Positions 1 to 13,158 are shown, counted from the first letter of the stretch. The stretch is DNA of 64,000 bases from Cercis canadensis (GCA_003255065.1 QAOA01001104.1:26434-90433), one strand, 5' to 3'. Numbers and translations are program-made. Notes: generated from the letters alone by a model not told the origin.

Positions 1-843
1 TTATAGTGGCTCGGCTTAAAATGCCTACATCCACTTCTTCCATATCTGGGGTTCCACTATTCTTCAAGTTTATTTTTTCAAGCTTCACAACCATGGTTTT
101 TATTTTTTCAAGCTAACCATGAACTCTCTCTCTCTAACTCACTAGAGATCACTCTCATGGATTTCGCCCATAGAAATCCAGAGACAAAACCCAAGTGTTT
201 TTTGGTGCAGCCCCAAAGAAGAAACTCTCTTATAGGGTAGAAATGATACAATAAAGTTCTTGAAGCATGAAGAGATAACCGAGAGGAAGATGAAGAGTAG
301 AACTCTTAAAAATGGGTTCCTTCTCTCTCTAAAATATTTTCTTCTTACTTCTCCACATGCATACTGAAGCCCTTGGAAGTTCCCTTGATATATTTCCTTT
401 CTTGAACACGTAAAGGACTATGAGAGAGGCAAAGGAAGAGCCACCTACCAGCTAACACAATGTCAATCAACCAAAAAGTTTTTTTTCCTTTTGTTCCAAA
501 AAGCCTTACTTTGTGTAAGAGAAAGCAAATAAACTTTTCCTTGATACAAGGAACTTACATCAATCACTCTAAGAAAGAACTTTCCAATCTCAACTAACAC
601 AACTTCCTAGTTAGATTAGAAAAGGCCAAATTCAACTGGAGTCCTCGACAATCTTGTCCACATCAGCAAAATTAGAAACTCTCATTATCCAGAGGAACTT
701 GATCATAGAGGCAAGAACAAGTTCTTTAAGGGTTCTTTTCAAACCTGTTCTAAATAAGAACATACAGAGAAAACAACACAGATTAGAAATAATAAGACAT
801 TTTGTTATCATCAAAACAGAACTAGAGACTTGTGGGGCTAACA
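1..843 (-). repeat. 3' LTR of the copia element (partial)
   Basis: Matches 8797-9638 along its whole length. It ends at 843 in TAACA on the plus strand, so the LTR starts TGTTAGCCCC in element orientation. About 249 bases are missing beyond the left edge of the window, judged from the other LTR. Open frames here on either strand have no recognisable domain. Confidence 0.9.
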
Positions 844-844
844 A

Positions 845-1038
845 TCTCCCCCTTTTTGATGATGACAAAAATGTATTTGAAAGATAAACTCTCCCCCTGA
901 GAATATGCCAACTAGAATTCAAGAACTAGTTCTCTAGAACTAGATAACAAGAGGGAGTTTTTCAAAATAGATATGTTCAAATTCAGGAAATTATACTAAG
1001 CAGTTCAAACAGATTAGTTCATATAATTTCTCCCCCTT
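845..1038 (-). other. Polypurine tracts of the copia element
   Basis: The tract next to the 3' LTR (845-857) reads AAAAAGGGGGAGA on the minus strand and is the expected plus-strand primer. Two further G5-containing purine runs lie at 889-897 and 1029-1038. Repeated polypurine tracts upstream of the 3' LTR are a described habit of Sireviruses. Confidence 0.7.
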
Positions 1039-1499
1039 TGACATTATCAAAAAAAGAGGGGAAATGACATATCAAAGTAGCAAGGAGATCATCAGTATAA
1101 CAACCAAAACAGATCAACAACAAAGTATTTCATATAGCAGAATAAGAAAACCAAGCTACTGATTAAGTGCAAACAGTCAATCTATGCCAAAATGTATAAT
1201 GCATGCAAGATAATAATGTCAATAGGCTGAAAAATGTCCACCTACACTACATTTACAACTGAAATTTTATCAAAAGTTTTAGAATGTTTAGAAAAGCTAA
1301 TCAGAAGTAGAAGGCTGAGATGCTTTAAGATCTGCCAATTGAAATTTAGTAAGAGCCAATTCCTTTTCAACCATTGCTAATCGAACATTACATTCAAAAG
1401 CTAGATTCTAAAAGAAGTTCAAACATCTGCCAATTTGATTAGTCAGTTCCTCAAAGTTAACTGAAACAATCCACTTCACATGGTCTACTTTCTGAGAAG

Positions 1500-3069
1500 G
1501 TGGACCTGAAGGTGTTGACTTCTTTTGTTTCTTGGTTGGCTAAGAAGAACTGGTTGGAGTTGCTACAACATGTCTCTTGATTTTAACAGTAGGAGAACTA
1601 GTTGAAGCTGCAGGCTTCTTACCCTTAGCAGAAGAGGGACTCAATGAGGGTTCTGAGCAGGCATTGGCAGCAGGGAGAGCTCTTTTGAGAATTAGTTTAG
1701 CAGGGAATGGTTCAGAATCAAACTTGGATAGATCAATTTTAAAGTACTTGCACAGTTTGACAATCAGCATTCCATAGGGTAAACTGGTTTTAACCCTAGT
1801 CCCTTTGACAGTTACAGCCATGGTGCTAAGAATCAACCTTGGTAAGTTCAATGGTAGCTGGTTTTTCATATGATACAGTATATAGAGATCAGTGGTTGAT
1901 AGATTACTATGACTGCCTATACGGGGTAAGAGTTGAATGGTTATTATCTTGGCTAAAGTTTTGGTGAATGAATTAAAACAATGGATAGAGGGAGGTCTGC
2001 CCTGGCCTCTTTAATCAGGATAGTCACAAATTGATGCCATTGTATCATCAAAGGAAATAAGGTTAGAGGGCCAAACCTTTTGAACAAACATATCATCCCC
2101 CTTAACAGGTAATTTCAGAATACTAGCCAATATACGTTCAAATATAACCATCTCTATTCTAGCAACAAAGGATTTCAGATAGGCAGCACCAAAATCTGAG
2201 CCTTTAAGAGGCTGCAGATGAGCATAAAATAGTCTTATTACCTTGGGAAGTATGGGCTCATTGAGCTTGAGCATACTGGACCACCCCATGGTTGCAAAAG
2301 CATCTTCAATGGACTTATTATCAAATGAGGGAGATTCCCATGCAACAATGTAGGCAGGTGCAATATTCCTTTTGTCATACAGCTTCTGAAAATTTTCCTC
2401 AACTGCAGCACTTTCAAATTCAGTAAGAACACTTTCAGCAGCATCACCAGTAGATTTTGAAGCTTTACGCCAAGGAGTAGTTGTTTTAGCCTTAGGAGTA
2501 GATGTTGGAGCTCAAGGATTGAATGCTTTTGCTCGAGGAATAGAGACTTTAGCCTGAGGAGTGGATGCTTTAGCCGGAGGAATGAAGGTTGTTTTCTTGG
2601 CCAACATTTTAACTCTCTTGGGTTTGGTAGGAGGCTCTGAAGGTTTAAGGGTTGGTTCTGGCTTAGGTTCTTTGGAGGAAGATGGCATTTGTGTGGTGTC
2701 AACAGGTGGGTCAACAAAGGCTTCTGATGGTTTAGGAGAATCAGGGAATGAAGTAGGAGATGGTGGTGGAGAGGGTTTAGAGATAGATGTAGGAGAGGGA
2801 AAGGGAGATAGAGGAGGTGTGGCTGAAGGAGAGGAGGATGTAGGTGCTTCGAGGAGCAACCATGGCAACAATGGTTCAGGAATAGGGGAAGGTGGAGGAG
2901 AAGGCATTTTACCTTTGCCTTTGTCGAAATGAGTAGCAAACTTCCTTAACGTTGAATCCGACACATGGATTGGTTTTTCTTGTGAAGAATTTGCTTCAGT
3001 TTTTCCCTTAGATTGAGCTCTCAAACGTTGGCTTACCCTTCTTCTATCCATGATTCTAATAGTTGACAA
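1500..3069 (-). pseudogene. Extra 3' ORF of the Sirevirus (env-like position), frameshifted
   Basis: Starts with a Met at 3069 and encodes first a basic segment, then a long Pro/Ser/Lys-rich low-complexity region with repeated KAS/KAF-type motifs (to about 2512). A more globular part follows in other frames at 2289-2011 and 1869-1540, and includes an LPYGMLI segment. It lies between RNase H and the 3' LTR, where Sireviruses such as SIRE1 carry an env-like ORF. The globular part also resembles the 'putative plant transposon protein' domain; that is a memory-based comparison. Frame changes near 2512 and 2289 and a stop after 2011 break it. No signal peptide or clear membrane helix is visible, so a true envelope role is not supported. 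Glycine-rich frames on the plus strand here are antisense shadows. Confidence 0.6.
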
Positions 3070-3699
3070 CCTTGCTTTATGGACTAGCAGTTAATAGAAC
3101 AAAGACAGGCACTCACCGAGAAAGAGGGAAGGACGTGCAAAGAGGAACCAAAAGTGAAGGAGAAACAAGGGAAATGAGAGATGAATAGTTAGGTTGCAAA
3201 TTTGAATGGAGAAGGAAGAAAATTAAGCCCAGGAATGCTATAGGAAGAAACGGTGTGTTTTGGCAAGAGTGAGACACTGGTCATTATGAAACGCGCGTTT
3301 TGGCTAAAGGCCAGAAAAACGTGGGCCGAAAGAATGGAGGCCCAGCCTAAAAATGACATCTGTCAAAATATAGGTAAAGAAGGAATTTTAATGGATCAGT
3401 CCACAAAATGTTATTGCCCAATAGAATTGCTAAGGTCTTTTAAAATAAAAGGCCCAGTCAAATTTATTGAGAGAATTGGCAGCCTATAAAATTTAAAAGG
3501 GATCAAAGAAAATATTAGGCACAAAAAAAATGCCAAACTTTCATATTTCTTTTTCTAGAATTTTAGATGAAATGAACATTTACCAAAATCATTCTACAGC
3601 CCAAGAAACATTCCTTTACCAAAAATGAAATGCATATGAACAAGCAATATGCACATTTAAAGATGATGCATCATGATAAATTTATCATGCCCAATTCAT

Positions 3700-5335
3700 G
3701 TCTCAGGAAATAGAACCTTTCTTCAGCTAATGGTTTTGTAAAAATATCAGCAAGCTAATCTTCAGTATTAATAAAAGAAAGTTCTATATCATCCTTGAGA
3801 ACATGATCTCTTAGAAAATGATATTTTATGTCTATATGCTTGGTCCTAGAGTGCTGAACTAAATTTCTTACAATATTTATTGCATTAGTGTTATCACACA
3901 ACAAGGAATTTTGTTTAGAATTATACCATAATCAACAAGTTGTTTAATTCATAACACCTGTGAGCAACATAGACCAGCAGCCATGTATTCAGCTTCAGCT
4001 GTTAATTGAGCAACTGAATTTTGTTTCTTAGATTGCCAAGAGACCAATGCTCCTCTAAGAAACTGAAAACCTCCACTTGTGCTCTTTCAATCAATAGAAC
4101 AACTAGCATAATCAAAATCTGTAAAAGAAACTAGTTTGACAGAACTAGTTCTATACTAAACCACAAGCCAACATTCACAAAACTAATTAGATATCGAAAG
4201 ATTCTTTTGACAGCTGTTAAATGAGATTCCTTTGGATTAACTTAAAATCTGGCACAGGCACAAACAAAAAAAATAATATCTGGCCTATTTGTAGTTAAAT
4301 ATAGCAAGGATTCAATCATACCTCTATATCTTTTCTCACAAACAGATTTACCTTTTTCATTCAGAACTAGTTTTGTAGTAGGACACACAGGAGTTGAAAT
4401 ACCTTTTGCATTGTCCATGCCAAAACGTTTGAGTAGCTCTCTTGTGTACTTAGATTGATTAATGAAGATTCCATCTTTGATTTGCTTCACTTGAATTCCA
4501 AGGAAGAAATTAAGTTCTCCCATTATACTCATCTCAAATTCACTCTTCATTAGAATCTTAAAGTCTTTGCATAACTCATCATTAGTTGATCCAAAAATAT
4601 TGTCATCAACATAAATTTGAACTATGATGATATTATGAGATAATCTTTTAGTGAACAGAGTAGTATCTACTTTCCCTCATGAAAAATCATTTTTCATAAG
4701 AAACTCACTAAGTCTATCATACCAAGCTCTAGAAGCTTGCTTAAGACTATAGAGAGCTTTGGAGAGTTTAAACACATGATTAGGAAAGTCTAAGCTTTCA
4801 AAACTAGGGGCTATTTAACAAAAACTTCTTCATTAATGTAGCTATTTAAAAACACACTTTTCACATCCATTTGAAAAACTTTAAAGCCTTTAAAAGATGC
4901 AAATGCAAGAAACATTCTAATGGCTTCTAATCTAGCTACAGGAGCAAAAGTTTCTTCAAAGTCTATACCTTCCTGTTGATTAAAGCCTTGAGCTACCAAT
5001 CTTGCTTTGTTTCTTACAATCTTGCCATCCTCATCAAGTTTATTTATGAAAACCCATCTTGTGCCAATGATTGTGTGACCTTTTGGTTCAGGTACAAGAG
5101 TATAGACTTGATTCCTTGAGAACAAATTCAACTCTTCTTGCATTGCCATGACCCAAGCCTCATTTTGTAATGCCTCACCAATTTTGGTAGGTTCGGACAG
5201 GGATAAGAAAGCCAAGTTCACATGCTTATCTCTAAGAGATGCTTTTGTATTGATTTCTCTTTCCAAGTCTCCAATCACCTTCTCAATTGGATGATTTTTG
5301 GAGATTCTGGTTTCTTTTGGAAGTGAGTCTTTCAC
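3700..5335 (-). pseudogene. copia reverse transcriptase and RNase H, multiple stops
   Basis: The RT begins in the block containing [12 protein letters not shown] and [14 protein letters not shown] (about 5180-5030). It continues through ARLVAQGF, then the catalytic YVDD at about 4603-4614, which is intact. The next segment (4550-4242) holds FFLGIQV and the NRPDI motif. The RNase H part (about 4120-3960) shows DFDYA and the AEAEYMAA block. Stop codons near 4811, 4680, 4240, 4090 and 3955 interrupt the frame, so no full RT can be made. The downstream end blends into non-coding sequence near 3700. Confidence 0.88.
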
Positions 5336-5356
5336 ATTTTTCTGTGGAGCTTCTTC

Positions 5357-6757
5357 CTAAATTGGTTCTGAAAGATTTAATTCTATGTGAATTGAGTCAT
5401 AAGGAATTTGATCTACTGCTTTCTCTTGGCTGTTCTCTCCCTTAGAAGGTGCTTTGATGCTTTCCTGCACTATCTCATATTCCTCAAGAGTATTTGAAAT
5501 CAAAGAACAATTAGATTCATCAAAAACCACATGCATCGATTCTTCTACAATGAGAGTTCTTTTAATAAAAACTCTATAAGTTTTGCTAGACAAATAGTAT
5601 CCCAAGAAAATAGCTTCATCAAATTTTGAATCAAATTTTTCCAAATATTCTTTCCCATTGATCAACACAAAGCATTTATAGCCAAAAACATGAAAGTAGC
5701 TTACATTAGGTTTTCTCCCTTTCCAAAGCTCATATGGAGTTTTCTTCAAAATGGGCCTAATTAAGCATCTATTTAGAATATAGCATGTTGTATTTACAAC
5801 TTCAACCCAAAAGTATTTTGGCAAATCATTCTCACACAACATAGTTCTGCCCATCTGAACTAGAATTCTATTTTTCCTTTCAACCACTCCATTTTGTTGA
5901 GGGATTCTAGGACAAGAGAAATTATGTTAGATTCCTTGATTTCCACAAAATTTTTTGAACAACTTGTTCTCAAATTCTCCACCATGATCATTCCTAATTG
6001 AGGTTATAGCAAAACCTTTCTCATTTTTCATTCTTTTGCTGAAATTTTTAAAAATATCAAAGGTTGGAAAGAAAACCCAAGTAAATCTTGAAAAATCATC
6101 CACAATTACTAAAACATATTTCTTTCCATTTAAGCTTGATGTAGATGCTGGTCCAAAGAGATCCATATGAAGAAGTTGGAGTGGCCTAGAAGATGACAAA
6201 TCTTTCTTAGCTTTGAAGGAGGATTTGATTTGTTTACCTTGTTGACAAGCAGCATAAATCTTGTCCTTTTCAAACAGCAGTTTAGGTAAACCAGAAACTA
6301 GTTCTTTCTTAGAGAGCTTGGAAATAAGTTTAAAATTTGCATGTCCCAGTCTTCTATGCCACAACCAAGAATTATTACTCTGAGAAGAAAAACATGTTTC
6401 ATTTTTATATTTCAAAGAATCTCCAGACACAATGTATACATTAGAACTTCTTTGACCAATAAACAGAACATCATCAGAATTTTTCTTGTGAATGATGCAA
6501 TGAGGGGTTTCAAAGATGATTTTATGACCCTTATCACAAAGCTGACTTATGCTCAACAAGTTATACATCAAACCTTTAACCAAGTAGACATTGTCAATTA
6601 AGAGATTAGAAGTGATTTTGATTTTACCTAATCCGACAATTCTACCTTTGCTATTGTCACCAAAAGAGACATCTCCCAAGTCCACTTTGTTAAGAGAGAC
6701 GAACTTTGAAGGATCTCCAGTCATGTGCCTAGAGCAACACTGTCCAGATACCAACAA
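5357..6757 (-). pseudogene. copia protease end and integrase, broken
   Basis: At the start the protease signature is damaged: the family DSG-CSRHMTG site reads SGQCCSRHMTG. The integrase zinc site keeps HRRLGH but has Tyr in place of the first Cys of the CxxC pair (YAACQQGKQ). The catalytic core shows MDLFGP for the first Asp and NDHGGEF for the second. A stop near 5925 then precedes the PQQNG-VVERKN block with the catalytic Glu (about 5890). The C-terminal GKEYLEKFD and IFLGY motifs follow at about 5670-5590 and are typical of Sirevirus-type copia integrase. Confidence 0.88.
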
Positions 6758-7265
6758 TCACTTTTGGCTTGATAGCAAACCTGCATAAGATCACAAAGGT
6801 TTAGGTACCCAAACTTCTTTGGGTTCTTTCATGTTAGAAGCAAATATGCCTTTAGGCATCCATGCTATTTTTCTTGTAGCACAAAGTTTTTTATAGGAGC
6901 ATGTATTAGGAAAATTTCTTCTGTATCCACAATAAAAGCAAGTTCCCTTAGAGAAAGAGTGTAAGGAGGAAGCTTTGACAAAAAAGTTTTTAAAAACCTT
7001 TAAAGTGCTAGGTTGAACACAACCTAAACCAGTTCTATCATTGGTTACTCTTTGTTTTCCTAAGATGGAATTCAAATTAGTTCTTCCTTTAACAAACTTA
7101 GCTAAGTCTCCAAATAATAAATTTATTTTTCTTTTCAGCTTGTCATTTTGATCCTTGAGAGAAAAGGTAAGAGAATTTTCTTTCTCAAGGGTATCATTCT
7201 GATGCTATAGAATTTCAAGTCTATCAATCAAAGCAACATTATCTTTTTCAAGTTCATCTATCACA

Positions 7266-8459
7266 TTAACTTGACCTTTTTATGATTTTCTTAAGAGCAA
7301 TCAATTTTGCTAATCTTTTCTCATAATCAAAAGATAAATCATCAAAAGCATGACTGAGTTCATCATAAGTAGGAAGTAGTTCAGGATCTAGTTCTATTAC
7401 CTCACACTTTTCTTTAGAACTTTTTCCTGTTGTCATAAGACACAGATAGGCAATGTTTTCCTCTTCTAATTCATCACTATCTAAAGTTGAATCCTCATCA
7501 CTCCAGGTAGCCACCATAGCTTTATTCTTCCCCTTTCTAAAGAACTTCTTCTTGTTGAGGTTTGGACATTCAGGTTTAATGTGACTTGGCCTTTTGCACT
7601 CATAGTATATGATAGGCTCCTTGTTGCTTTCTCCCTTGGTGAAGTCTTTATGACTTTTCGGTGAAAATCTATTTTTCTTTTCTTCATTAGATCAAGAACT
7701 TTTCTTGTCACCAATGCTACATCATCATCACTAAAGGCTAGTTCTCTTTAAGTGCTAGTCTCTGGAACAGTAGAAGCAAGAGCCAAACTTTTCTTTCTTT
7801 CACCTGAAATGTTCTTCTTTTGAATGATCAACATCTGATGTGATTCCAAAGCGCCTCTTAGAGAATCTACAGTGAGTTCATTAGATTTTGCAAATTGGAG
7901 CAGTATGGTTACTTTGGAATCCCATTTATCAGTGAGACGTCTCAAAATCTTCTTGACTTGTTCCTTTTGAGTGTAGACTCTTCCAAGACCTTTTAGACTG
8001 TTGATGATGCTTAGGAGCCGAGCAAAGAAAGAGTCAAGTGATTCATCTTGAGTCATGTGAAACATTTCATATTGAGAAGAATAGATATCTATCTTAGCTT
8101 CTTTTACATGGCTTGTCCCTTTGTGAATGGTAGCAATTCTATCCCACATTTCCTTTGCAATGTTGCAAGAGGCAATGTTTTCATATTCTATTGTAGATAC
8201 AGCACAAACAATGTTGTACCTAGCTTTGGAATTTAGAGTGAATCTGAGTTTGTCTTTAGTGGTAAACTCATGTTCTTCTTTTGGGACAGCAACTCCATCC
8301 ACGGTTTTGGTAAGAGGTATGAGACCATTTCTGACTTTGTCAAACTTCATAGTCGATTGCCTTAAGATACATCTTCATGTGTTGCTTCCAGTAGAGATAG
8401 TTTTCTCCATTAAAGAATGGAGGTTTGTGAGAAGAGTGAGATTCATTTTGGTTGTTCAT
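7266..8459 (-). pseudogene. copia gag, frameshifted
   Basis: The ATG at 8457-8459 opens with MNNQNESHSSHKPPFF and a YWKQHMKMYL segment typical of UBN2/retrotran_gag proteins. A frame change near 8350 separates this from the main gag body (8350-7748), which includes the SLDSFFARL and RRLTDKWDSKV motifs. The zinc knuckle at about 7610-7560 has Tyr in place of its first Cys (YYECKRPSHIKPEC). The acidic and then coiled C-terminal extension (7517-7266) is characteristic of Sirevirus gag. The region 6791-7075 downstream contains a second Cys/Tyr-rich stretch linking gag to protease. Confidence 0.85.
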
Positions 8460-8533
8460 GATACTTGTAACACAAACTTAATAGGATCTTTAGCCCTTGG
8501 TTAGTTAGACTAGCAAAGATAAGATGAGCACAA

Positions 8534-8545
8534 GCTCTGATACCA
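8534..8545 (-). other. Primer-binding site, initiator tRNA-Met
   Basis: The minus strand reads TGGTATCAGAGC, complementary to the 3' end of plant tRNA-iMet. It lies two bases inside the 5' LTR. This is the usual copia primer site. Confidence 0.92.
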
Positions 8546-8547
8546 AT

Positions 8548-9638
8548 TGAGAGTTGCAGAGTTTATTCCTAGAAGGGGGTGAATAAGAATTGTTAAAAAT
8601 TGCTTGTAAAAACAGTTTGATATAGAAAAATTCAAATAACAGATTTGTTTAAGAACTAGTTCTATAAGTCTAATAACTATTTCTTTGACAAATACCAAAT
8701 TTTAATACAAAGAGATAACTTAATCAACCATTTAGAATAGAGCTGAAATCAATCCAAAAAAACAAAGATGGAGAGAAAGAAGAAATGCAAGAGTCTTTAT
8801 AGTGGTTCGGCTTAAAATGCCTACACCCACTTCTCCCAGATCTGGGGATCCACTATTCTTCAAGTTTATTTTTCCAAGCTTCACAACCATAGTTTTTTGT
8901 TTTTTCAAGCTAAACATGAACTCTCTCTCTAACTCACTAGAGATCACTCTCACGGATTTCGCCCATAGAAATCCAAATACAAAACCCAAGTGTTTTTTGG
9001 TGCAGCCCTAAAGAAGAAACTCTCTTATAGAGTAGAAATGATACAATGAAGTTCTTGAAGCATGAAGAGATAACCAAGAGAAAGATGAAGAGTAGAACTC
9101 TTAAAAATGGGTTCTTTCTCTCTCTAAAATATTTTCTTCTTACTTCTCTACATGCATACTGAAGCCCTTGGAAGTTCCCTTGTTATATTTCCTTTCTTGA
9201 ACACGTTAAGGACTATTAGAGAGGCAAAGGAAAAGCCACCTACCAGCTGACACAATGTCAATCAACCAAAAAGTCTTTTGTCCTTTTGTTCCAAAAAGCC
9301 TTACTTTGTGTAAGAGAAAGTAGATAAACTTTTCCTTGAAACGAAGACCTCACATTAGTCACTTCAAGAAAGAACTTTCCAATCTCAACTAACACAACTT
9401 CCTAGTTATATTAGAAAAGGCTAAATTCAACTGGAGTCCTCGACAATCTTGTCCACATTAGCAAAATTAGAAATTCTCATTATCCATAGGTACTTTATCA
9501 CAGAGGCAAGAACAAGTTCTTTAAGGCTTCTTTTCAAACTTGTTCTAAATAAGAGTTTAGAGAGAAAACAACATAGATTAGAAATAACAAGACATTTTGT
9601 TATTATCAAAACAGAACTAGAGACTTGTAGGGCTAATA
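8548..9638 (-). repeat. 5' LTR of the copia element (complete, ~1.09 kb)
   Basis: The edge next to the primer site is TGAGAGTTGCAG on the plus strand, so the LTR ends CA in element orientation. The outer edge at 9638 reads TAATA, against TAACA in the other LTR, so the terminal TG has mutated to TA. Contains (CT)n-rich stretches shared with the 3' LTR and the solo LTR at 27697. Confidence 0.9.
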
Positions 9639-10909
9639 TTCTTCTTTTTTAGAGTCACATTGTGATGGTTTTTCTACTGAATAATTTCATGCCATTGTTG
9701 CATTAAAAAATTCCTTGCATTCAAGCACAAATAAACCATGAAGTTATAACATATTTCGATGCAGTAAAAATGAAACAATACAAAAATAAAGGAAGGATTG
9801 CATAGGTTGAAGAAATTCTACTGTTTTGTCCATTCTCTTTTATTGCCTTTGTTATCGTTCTTGGTTTTCATCAAGGTTGAGTTGGACGTTGAAAATAACA
9901 ACTAAGATTGAGTTGCCCATTCTCTTTTACTGCATTTTCCTGTAATTCCGCAACACAACCATTTCTGCAACTACAATTTGAATCCCTGGTAACAAAAATG
10001 GAGGTGTATTAATTCCCTTGAATCCAAAGTGTGCCACTGATTTTAGTCAAGCAGGCTTGGACAGTGAATTTCTTAATGATACTTGTGCCTTTAAAAATTA
10101 TCGTTCTAATGTGCAAGTGCATGAGGGGGATTCGTTTATTTGTTGATTGCTGGGAAATTGAATTTGGGTGCAACAGAGACATTTATTTGGGAGAGACGTT
10201 CTGTAGCTCTATAACATACTTCGAATTTTGAAGTCAGAAACGTGATAATCAAGGTAGGTTTTTTGTGTCATCAATTTATCTGTGAACTGTAAGTTATATA
10301 TGGCAAGAACTTCTAAGTTTTAATTTTCATGATTGTGTTTTATGCATGGGGACTGCATTTTAAGTGATGCTAAATTACAGTTGTCTTTACTTAATGGAAA
10401 AGTATTATTTCTATTACATACAAAGGAATGACAACATGCTCAACAAATCTCTACAGAGAATGTTAAGAACTTTTTTTTTTTTCCTCTCCTTATGTTAAGA
10501 GTTAATTATAATACATAAAGAAGAAATAACGAATGGGTAAAAGGAGAGGAAACAATCAGCTAGTAAAGAAATTGTTGATTCTTGAAAACCACCCTTTTAT
10601 ATGTGTAACAAACTTTAATTTGTTGAAGGAATTTTGTTCCTGATTTATCTGTTACATTTTCTTTATGTTCTCATACTTAAAATTATTTGAAACTGTAGAT
10701 GTGTAAACGAAATATTAATTCATATGTTCATTATAAATCTATGGCTGTTAATTACTATGGAATGAAGTTGTCAGAATAATTGAAGAAAATGTACTATGAC
10801 CATGAATCAACACAACTGAACAGCTACTCAACTCATTTAAAAAATCCTATATAAAAGAATTATGAAAGTTGAGACGCTCTTTTCAATAGTGTCAAAATAA
10901 TTCATCCTA
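9639..10909. other. No gene recognised
   Basis: AT-rich sequence. A short plus-strand stretch at about 10150-10240 has a partly open frame, but I recognise no domain. Confidence 0.5.
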
Positions 10910-11110
10910 GCAGCTCTAGTTTGGAACGTACAGGAGGTGTGTATAGAAGGAGACACTCAGGGTGTCATTTGGGCACTTAAACTTAGATACCAAAATGCTT
11001 CTACTCTCGGACTGGTTGTGGATGATATATATGACAGTTGTTCTCTTTTTTGCAATTGGGAGGTGAGCTCAGTTCCTAGGAGCGCTAATGAAGTAGCTTA
11101 TAAACAATGA
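10910..11110 (+). pseudogene. LINE-type RNase H domain relic (RVT_3-like)
   Basis: A 66-codon open stretch contains IEGDTQGVIWALK, then LGLVVDDI, then WEVSSVPRSANEVAYK before a stop. These are the signature blocks of the RNase H-like domain at the end of plant LINE polyproteins (EGDS..VV.AL, LG.ivdDi, vpR.aN..AH). No reverse transcriptase is visible upstream, so this is a 5'-truncated relic. Confidence 0.72.
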
Positions 11111-13136
11111 CGAATCTAAAAATAACTTAATGGAGAGGGGTTATGGAAGACTTCGAACATTTCCCATAGAGATTTCGGGAGGGGTCAGTGCCCCTTGGCC
11201 AGCCCCCTCTTGGATCCGTCACTGCTCAAAAATTAGCTTCTTGTGGCAAATTTATTGCCTCTGGTTTTTTTTTTTTTTGGTTAGAAGGGAGCACAAAACA
11301 TTAGGAAAATGGGAGGGTGTACATGAGGAAAATAGAATCCTTCATATCAACTTCATACTTTATTGTTGATATAGTTCTTCTTGATGAGTAATGAAATTGC
11401 AGTTTCCCATCAAACAAAAGATAAATAAATAAAATAAATCGTGCTAGCAGGGAGGATAACACTTTTGGAAGGAAATAAAAGTAGGAAGATCACTAGTAAT
11501 AGTAAATTTTCTTTCATATCAAATGGCAGAGCTCCCAACTTTATATCTGTAGCAGCAAAAGGAGTTGTAAGAGCTGTACAATATGCTCCCAATTTTATTT
11601 ATGAACCTTATGGTTATCTTATAAATGAAAAACCTTCTTTGGTTGAAGTTTCTTTTTGTTCTGATCAATAACTTGATAATTGTCAAGCCTAAAAAATTTT
11701 GAGATGTTTAAATACCCAAGTAACGTATTGAGATACATATTGCCATGGAAGGGAACAGAACTTGTTTAAACAGTGATGGTGACTATCATGTAACTCTCTA
11801 ACCTGATTTATAGGGCCCCTAGTTGCCAACAATACATAAGTGGACTTAGCCATGTTTAAAGGCACTTAACATAGATTTAGCAAAATGAGTAGTAAATTAA
11901 CCATGGAGATCAATGCGCCTCTTACCTCGTTTTGATGGAAGGAAGGTTGTAAGTAGCTGGTTCTTGTTAAATAATGTGTTTTTGTTTTAGGAACTGCCTT
12001 GGCATAAGTGATGTAAACATGCTACTCAAACTAAGCTTCTACTAGAGCTCCCAATTGTGCATATGAACTAGCAAGTGAAGTTGGAAGAGTTGTACAATCT
12101 GCTCCAAATTACAATAGTCAATGCTCTCCTTTGTCGTGATGAGTTCTCCTTTCTATCATTGTATTTGAACACAAATATTAGCTTCAAGTTTTTGGCTTTC
12201 TGCTAATTCAGTATTGCCTTTAAGTTTTGGTGATAGTTCTTTAATGTTCTATAAGCCTTTGCTTTCATACATAACAAATTGTAGAATTTAGGTAATTGTC
12301 TTGTATCATAAAGTTCTGGTCTGTTTTTTTCCTTCTTGATGTTCTGTACTGCATTTCTAATTTAAGATTGTCACAGCCCTTATTTTTTTGGTTTTATGGA
12401 CATGTTAAAATAGTTTAGGCAAAGAAACCTTCAGTTATTGCTTATTGCTTTCTGTTTCCCCTTTCTGGAAGAAGTTGTAGTTTTTTTGTACTTAAGATGG
12501 CTTTCTTTTGTAGAAGTTGCTTTTATTTTTCTCTCTTTTGCAGAGTGGTGATTTTGGAGAAGACATAGGTTGAATAGGGATATTGGCATATTAGATGTTA
12601 GTTTATTTAAAAAAATCTCTATTAAATATAAAATTTCAATTTTAACTTAGTTTCTTGGGCATAGCAAGGGTCAATTTCCTTCTTAAATTTTAATGATAGA
12701 TTCATATGTTTTTAATCATTTTTATATTCTCGCAATTTTGTCCTTCATTTTTGCAGTAAGAAAGAAACAATGCAAAAGAAAATTCAAAAATGTGTAAATA
12801 GGATTTTCAAGTGAAGATCTCTCCAAGTGTTGGTATCATGAGTACCACAAGAAATGGTGGAATCGCAGAATGCACTTTTGGCTTTCTTCTAGACTTAATA
12901 TATGTAATTTTTTAGAGTAAACCATACTTTGTATTGTGATCCTCTATTAAATGAGTTGATATTATATTTGTATAAAACTTGTAAGGCTTGTACTATGTCT
13001 AAAACGAAACTCTGTATCGTGATCCTTTGTAAAGTTTGTTTAAATGTGATAATGTATTACTTTTGATTATTTCTATGATTTTATATTTTTGTTTTTTACT
13101 TTTTGTTATTTCTTCAATATTGATATGAGAAATTAG
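11111..13136. other. Repeat-derived, no gene recognised
   Basis: At 11160-11225 a GC-richer piece resembles a common plant repeat (AGCCCCCTCTTGGATCCGTC). A 76-codon plus-strand frame at 11441-11671 has no recognised domain, and one phrase of it recurs loosely near 12040-12110. The rest is AT-rich. Confidence 0.45.
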
Positions 13137-13158
13137 AAAAAAAAAAAAAAAAAAAAAN

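Larger units (their letters stand above)
1..9638 (-). mobile_element. Sirevirus-like Ty1/copia retrotransposon, decayed, left end off window
   Basis: The element reads on the minus strand in the order 5' LTR (8548-9638), tRNA-iMet primer site, gag, protease, integrase, reverse transcriptase, RNase H, an extra 3' ORF, polypurine tracts and 3' LTR (1-843, cut by the window edge). Domain order protease-integrase-RT marks Ty1/copia. The long acidic C-terminal extension of gag, the ORF between RNase H and the 3' LTR, and several polypurine tracts fit the Sirevirus (SIRE/Maximus) lineage. Stops and frameshifts interrupt every domain, so it is not autonomous. The two LTRs show about ten differences in the first ~135 aligned bases, so the insertion is not recent. 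The left target duplication lies outside the window; the right flank after 9638 starts TTCTT. Confidence 0.93.

Noticed and set aside
2561..2932. Gly-rich plus-strand open frame
   Set aside because: It is antisense to the Pro/Ser-rich 3' ORF of the copia element, and the composition is a mirror of that region.
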